DNA of 33,824 bases from an uncultured delta proteobacterium. Lineage in GTDB: Bacteria > Bdellovibrionota_C > UBA2361 > OMII01. Position numbers and translations under genes: made by a program. Below, piece after piece: positions 30,491-33,824 of the stretch. Below the pieces are notes generated by a model. The model made no database searches. It was not told the DNA's origin and saw only the letters and a list, made by a program, of their open reading frames with translations. Location of the stretch: contig CAIVDM010000232.1 of assembly GCA_903904735.1 (NCBI GenBank), positions 1-33,824 on the forward strand, given 5' to 3'. How positions within the stretch are numbered: the first letter of the stretch is position 1; each line of letters starts with the position of its first letter.

Positions 30491-32050
30491 TCAATACGTG
30501 AAGCCTCTCTCTGAAAGCGACGCGAGTATCGATAGGCAGTGCTCCAAACTCTGGCTACTCGCTATCATGACTCTCACCTTCTTGTCGGGCCTCACCAAGG
30601 TATACTCACCGTCCGTCTTTTTGTGCATGGAGGCCAGAGAGAGTGGAATCACCATCCCCTCCTCCAAGGTGCTTCGCGGGTAGAATGGAGTCGTTCCATC
30701 GAAGTGCGCCGCGAAGTCAGCGTAGGTGTTTATCTCCTTGTCGCTCCGCAGGTCGATATTTATCCAGTAGGGCGCTCCGACCTTAGTCGCCACCAGATGA
30801 GTGTTGAGGCTGCTTGACGGCCTACCGTTCATCTCAATGAAGACTGGTTTAATCCCCCCACTTGAATCTTTCACCAAGAAGAAGTCCACCCCCATGAAGC
30901 CAAACATCTTTAGCTCCTCGCAGAACTTAGCGACCTTCCCCATCTCGGGAAGGAGCGCCGCCTGGATCTCCTGACTAAGCGCCGCCGGCGAACTGCCAAG
31001 AAACTCACCCTTCTCACCGATAATTTGGCTGTAATAGGCAAGCACATCGAATGTCCCGTCAGATTTAACGAGCATTGAGTTACTGAAGTTACCCACGATC
31101 TCCCCGAGAGTTCCGATATCCTTCTCAAGGATAATGGTGGAGAGGTTCGGCGCGAAATTATCCTGTGGCCAGAAGAGCTCCTGAGCCTCTTTCGAGAATT
31201 CTCCCTGTTGAAACGCCCGAGAAACACTCACATACAAACTATCTCGCGCCTCTTGTATCTTTTCGGCGGTGAGCGGTCCCGCTATCGGGATGACCATATC
31301 TCCACCCGCCCCGTGCGCGAGCTTCATCCACACCTTCGAGCACCCCTCAAAGAACGTCACCGCCTCGTGAATGTCGTGGGCGCCCTGCAATTCAACGCCT
31401 GGCGCCATCTCAAAACCAAAGACCTCTGATGCGCTTCGCATGAGAGCTTTATTGTTGGTTAATGAAGGGGACGACTCCTGAAGGGGAACGAGCCCCAGCG
31501 CGGTCGCCTGCTCTTTCACGAGATTGCTCGGGAATGTCGAGACGAAATAGCCTCCCGATGGGAGAGGCAAATTCGCATGAACTGCCTGCGAGAGCGCGTC
31601 TGTGAAGGGATACCCCACAATACCCAGCGGAGAGAGCGTCGGATTCACCTCGTGAATGACAGTTGTGGGAGACAGGATGCCTACCTCAAGAAAGTACTCC
31701 TTCATTCCTGGCTGAAGCGTAAGCGCCATGACGTGCTCGTGAGGCTTGGCGCTCGTTACCGCGAGATAACTCATCGGGTAATCGAGCTGTGGCGTTGGAG
31801 CGACATGGAACGGGATCGTGACTCCCTCGTGCGCCATCGCCGCGGTGTAGTTATGACAAATAACCACTGGCTGACCTGGCGCCACTCCGTGTCCTAATAG
31901 ACACCCTGTCGCTAATGAATAATCAAGCGCGATAGGGGTGGGAGTTGGGTCGTAGATCTCAGTGGCAGTCTTCTTTTGATCAGGGATTGTGAGCTCCTTT
32001 CGCGGAAACTCAGACGCAGACTCGCTGTGATTCATTTTATCTTCGAACAT
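30491..32050 (-). CDS. ATP-grasp domain enzyme of unknown substrate
   Basis: 519 residues from the ATG at 32050, chosen because AAGGAG precedes it by nine bases; an ATG ten codons upstream (32080) has no such site. Residues ~40-190 form a pre-ATP-grasp domain. The ATP-grasp fold follows: NNKALMRSASEVFGFEMAPG, then Lys243 in VWMKLAHGAGGDMVIPI (glycine-rich nucleotide loop), Asp389 in GFMGVDFFLVKD and the metal-binding Glu406/Asn408 in PVFIEMNGRPSSS. All key residues look present, so it is probably an active carboxylate-amine or peptide-type ligase. It does not match biotin carboxylase, Ddl, PurK or PurT in detail; relatives may include peptide ligases of secondary metabolism, but I cannot place it. 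No obvious pathway neighbours. Confidence 0.75.
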   Translation of the reverse strand: MFEDKMNHSESASEFPRKELTIPDQKKTATEIYDPTPTPIALDYSLATGCLLGHGVAPGQPVVICHNYTAAMAHEGVTIPFHVAPTPQLDYPMSYLAVTSAKPHEHVMALTLQPGMKEYFLEVGILSPTTVIHEVNPTLSPLGIVGYPFTDALSQAVHANLPLPSGGYFVSTFPSNLVKEQATALGLVPLQESSPSLTNNKALMRSASEVFGFEMAPGVELQGAHDIHEAVTFFEGCSKVWMKLAHGAGGDMVIPIAGPLTAEKIQEARDSLYVSVSRAFQQGEFSKEAQELFWPQDNFAPNLSTIILEKDIGTLGEIVGNFSNSMLVKSDGTFDVLAYYSQIIGEKGEFLGSSPAALSQEIQAALLPEMGKVAKFCEELKMFGFMGVDFFLVKDSSGGIKPVFIEMNGRPSSSLNTHLVATKVGAPYWINIDLRSDKEINTYADFAAHFDGTTPFYPRSTLEEGMVIPLSLASMHKKTDGEYTLVRPDKKVRVMIASSQSLEHCLSILASLSERGFTY

Positions 32051-32080
32051 CGGAATATCTCCTTCGTTTTCGTAGGTCAT

Positions 32081-32441
32081 TCATCGCTTTGCGATGGTGG
32101 AAAAAAGAACGTGTGTTGGTCAGGGACAGATATGTGTAGCCCCTACGGGCGGCGACGGGAGAGGCGCGCGCAGCGAGAGAAAATTCGATTCCTTGAGGGG
32201 AAGTGTGCCATGCGTTCAAGGTAACGAAGAGAGTCGGCGACGTCAAAGATAAACGACCGCTAGATTCAGATGAGAATACAAGCTCAAGCTTACCGCGGTC
32301 ATACGCGCGAGCGAAGCTTCACATGAAACGAGCCGCGCTGAGTTTCCGCGCGCGCCAACAAATAGACCACCTCGCCGCTTAGGACGAGGTGGTCACGACA
32401 CTTCTATCGCCGTCTTCGATTAAGGCCGTAGCGTAAGTCCG
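32081..32441. other. intergenic region upstream of the ATP-grasp gene
   Basis: About 360 bases. The distal part holds the terminator-like hairpin of the upstream exported-protein gene (32365-32394). The remainder should contain the ATP-grasp promoter on the minus strand, but no confident box pair was found, and the short frames here do not look like genes. Confidence 0.4.
32365..32394 (-). terminator. probable terminator of the exported-protein gene
   Basis: GACCACCTCG (32365-32374) and CGAGGTGGTC (32385-32394) form a perfect 10-bp stem with a ten-base loop. On the minus strand it follows the stop at 32442 by about 48 bases and is trailed by TATTTGTT, a broken T-tract. Confidence 0.6.
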
Positions 32442-32987
32442 CTATTTCTTCGGCGCGGGCTTGGGCGTCGGCTTAGGCGCTGGAGTTGGCTTAGGCGCGA
32501 CGATTGCCGCTGTCTTCGTCACATCAGCGCACCCCAGAAGCTTTGTAACAAGAAAGCTCCCCGTGCCGATGCGTTTTCCCTCAAATGTTACCTCTATCGC
32601 CTGTCGCCCGTTGCTCCCACTTTGTAGCGCCTTGATCCGGTCGATGCAGAGTTCTTGAAGAAACGAGAGATTGCTTGGCTTGGAGGGCAGCATGAGCGCC
32701 AACTGCGCAACTGAATCCACACGCTCGATCTGTCCCGACTTTGAGAACTGAAATCGATCGCCGGTTCCTGTTACAAGCATCTCCACGCCAGCCACGCCAA
32801 CGGGTCGGGCGCTAGTGTTATGATTCCGAGATCCGATGCCAGAGATCTTTGTCATCACGACTTTGACCTGCCCAGCCAGCGGAGCCTCTGATGAGAATCC
32901 CTGCGCCATAACCACCTGCCCATGGGCGAGGAATGAAAAAACCGCCAAGAACACACCAGCTACATTCATCTTCGTCTTCTTGTTCAT
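32442..32987 (-). CDS. small exported protein with Pro/Lys-rich C-terminal tail
   Basis: 181 residues, no family recognised. The N-terminus MNKKTKMNVAGVFLAVFSFL is a classical signal peptide with a likely cleavage after VVMA, so the mature protein is periplasmic or secreted. The middle part (GQVKVVMTKISGIGSRNH to LLGCADVTK) has two cysteines that could form a disulfide. The end is a repeated PKPTPAPKPTPKPAPKK tail, which might cross or bind the cell wall. ATGGAGG sits before the start, and a strong hairpin follows the gene. Single gene, divergent from polA. Confidence 0.75.
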   Translation of the reverse strand: MNKKTKMNVAGVFLAVFSFLAHGQVVMAQGFSSEAPLAGQVKVVMTKISGIGSRNHNTSARPVGVAGVEMLVTGTGDRFQFSKSGQIERVDSVAQLALMLPSKPSNLSFLQELCIDRIKALQSGSNGRQAIEVTFEGKRIGTGSFLVTKLLGCADVTKTAAIVAPKPTPAPKPTPKPAPKK

Positions 32988-33159
32988 ACAACCTCCATCA
33001 GTTTCAAAACAAACAATTCACATGAAAGACACAAGCGATATGCAGGGCTCGCTTCCCAAAAGAATTACGAAATGATCACAAAATCATAACAAGCATAACC
33101 ATCTGATATGACGACATAAAACAGCCACTTTTATATTCACTCACCCTGTCCACGCGCTG

Positions 33160-33188
33160 TTGACGCCCTCACCTCCTCCCCGTAACCT
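33160..33188 (+). promoter_or_regulatory. candidate polA promoter, apparently leaderless
   Basis: TTGACG (33160-33165), a 17-base spacer and TAACCT (33183-33188). The polA ATG begins seven bases after the -10 box, where transcription would normally start, and no Shine-Dalgarno is visible at a usual distance. The -35 differs from consensus at one position and the -10 at two. Confidence 0.45.
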
Positions 33189-33194
33189 GCGACC

Positions 33195-33824
33195 ATGCAA
33201 AACCCTCACGACACGATCTATCTCATCGATGGCTCCGGCTACATCTTCCGAGCTTTCTACGCGATTCAACGACTCTCCACGAAAAGCGGATTCCCCACGA
33301 ACGCCTTGTACGGCTTCCTAAAAATGATCTTGAAGACGATCTCGGTCGCTAACTCATCCAAGATCGCTATCATCTTTGACGCCGGTAAGAAGACCTTCAG
33401 AAACGATCTTTATCCCGAGTACAAAGCTAACCGCACCGAGTGTCCGCCTGAGCTTGTCGAGCAGATGCCGTACTTTCGAGAGCTCTCAAAAGCGCTAGGT
33501 CTCACGGTTCTTGAATGTCCTGGATACGAGGCGGACGACATCATTGCGACGCTTACCTCTCAACTTAGTCATCACAGCCATCCCGTGGTGATCGTGTCTG
33601 GCGACAAAGATCTCATGCAGCTCGTAAACGACAAGGTGCAGATCTGGGATACCATGAAGGACAAGCGCTATGGGCGCGCTGATGTCATCGAGAAGTTCGG
33701 CGTTGGTCCTGAGCAGGTCACTGAGATTCTCGCTCTGACTGGCGACTCCTCGGACAACGTGCCTGGAGTCGATGGCGTTGGACCAAAGACAGCCACACAG
33801 CTCGTCCAGAAATACGGCGCTATC
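33195..33824 (+). CDS. polA: DNA polymerase I, N-terminal 5'-3' exonuclease region (runs off the right edge)
   Basis: The first 210 codons from an ATG at 33195. Family motifs of the flap-endonuclease domain: IYLIDGSGYIFRAFYAIQ, IAIIFDAGKKTFRNDLYPEY, YKANRTECPPEL, GYEADDIIATL, VIVSGDKDLMQLV and LTGDSSDNVPGVDGVGPKTA (helix-hairpin-helix). The acidic metal ligands in DG, FDAG, EADD, GDKD and GDSSDN are all present, so the exonuclease should be active. The remaining polymerase part is outside the window. It repairs DNA and removes Okazaki primers. Confidence 0.96.
   Translation, partial: MQNPHDTIYLIDGSGYIFRAFYAIQRLSTKSGFPTNALYGFLKMILKTISVANSSKIAIIFDAGKKTFRNDLYPEYKANRTECPPELVEQMPYFRELSKALGLTVLECPGYEADDIIATLTSQLSHHSHPVVIVSGDKDLMQLVNDKVQIWDTMKDKRYGRADVIEKFGVGPEQVTEILALTGDSSDNVPGVDGVGPKTATQLVQKYGAI

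Overview
The window is bacterial chromosome, moderately GC-rich and densely coded on both strands. It carries housekeeping genes at both ends and a roughly 21-kb block of membrane glycosylation genes in the middle. The ORFs use the standard bacterial code, several starts have clear AGGAGG-type Shine-Dalgarno sequences, and polyprenyl-phosphate-type glycosyltransferases are abundant. I cannot name the organism; an uncultivated or poorly sampled, probably diderm lineage is a guess. No rRNA, tRNA or CRISPR array was found.

Layout. 1-2097 (minus strand): a one-carbon operon, folD-gcvT-gcvH, with folD and gcvT overlapping by ATGA and gcvH cut by the window edge. 2376-3458: alanine dehydrogenase. 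3470-4634: a single-domain Y1/HUH (REP-associated) transposase bracketed by its own GTACCCCCGGTAC palindromes, three of them in a 20-bp period. 4856-26163: the glycosylation island. It has two GT2 enzymes of the dolichyl/undecaprenyl-phosphate-sugar synthase type (4856 and 23165), eight large multi-pass membrane proteins of GT-C (PMT/ArnT/GT39-like) character, a SAM methyltransferase and a cytoplasmic-looking beta-lactamase-fold serine hydrolase. Two copies of a ~180-bp, almost completely self-complementary element lie 11.6 kb apart in opposite orientation inside this island. 26429-28264 (minus strand): the conserved rplU-rpmA-obgE group. 28572-30258: a PhoB/OmpR response regulator without a kinase partner, a zinc-finger anti-sigma-like protein without a sigma factor, and a small hypothetical. 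30491-32987 (minus strand): an ATP-grasp enzyme of unknown substrate and a small exported protein. 33195 to the end: the 5' part of polA.

Likely logic of the island (inference). The GT2 enzymes charge a polyprenyl-phosphate carrier with a sugar at the cytoplasmic face. After flipping, the GT-C proteins use it on the outer face of the inner membrane to decorate a glycan, lipid or protein. Six of the eight GT-C proteins look like divergent paralogs with the same core motifs, and three carry different soluble modules (PA14-like, beta-propeller-like, discoidin-like), which suggests different acceptors. In the second half the genes alternate strand one by one, so they are not one operon.

Most unusual items: the paired palindromic elements (one supplies the stop codon of a GT-C gene), the self-contained transposase/REP unit, the GT-C family with variable ectodomains, the unassigned ATP-grasp enzyme, and two apparently leaderless promoters (15305 and polA).
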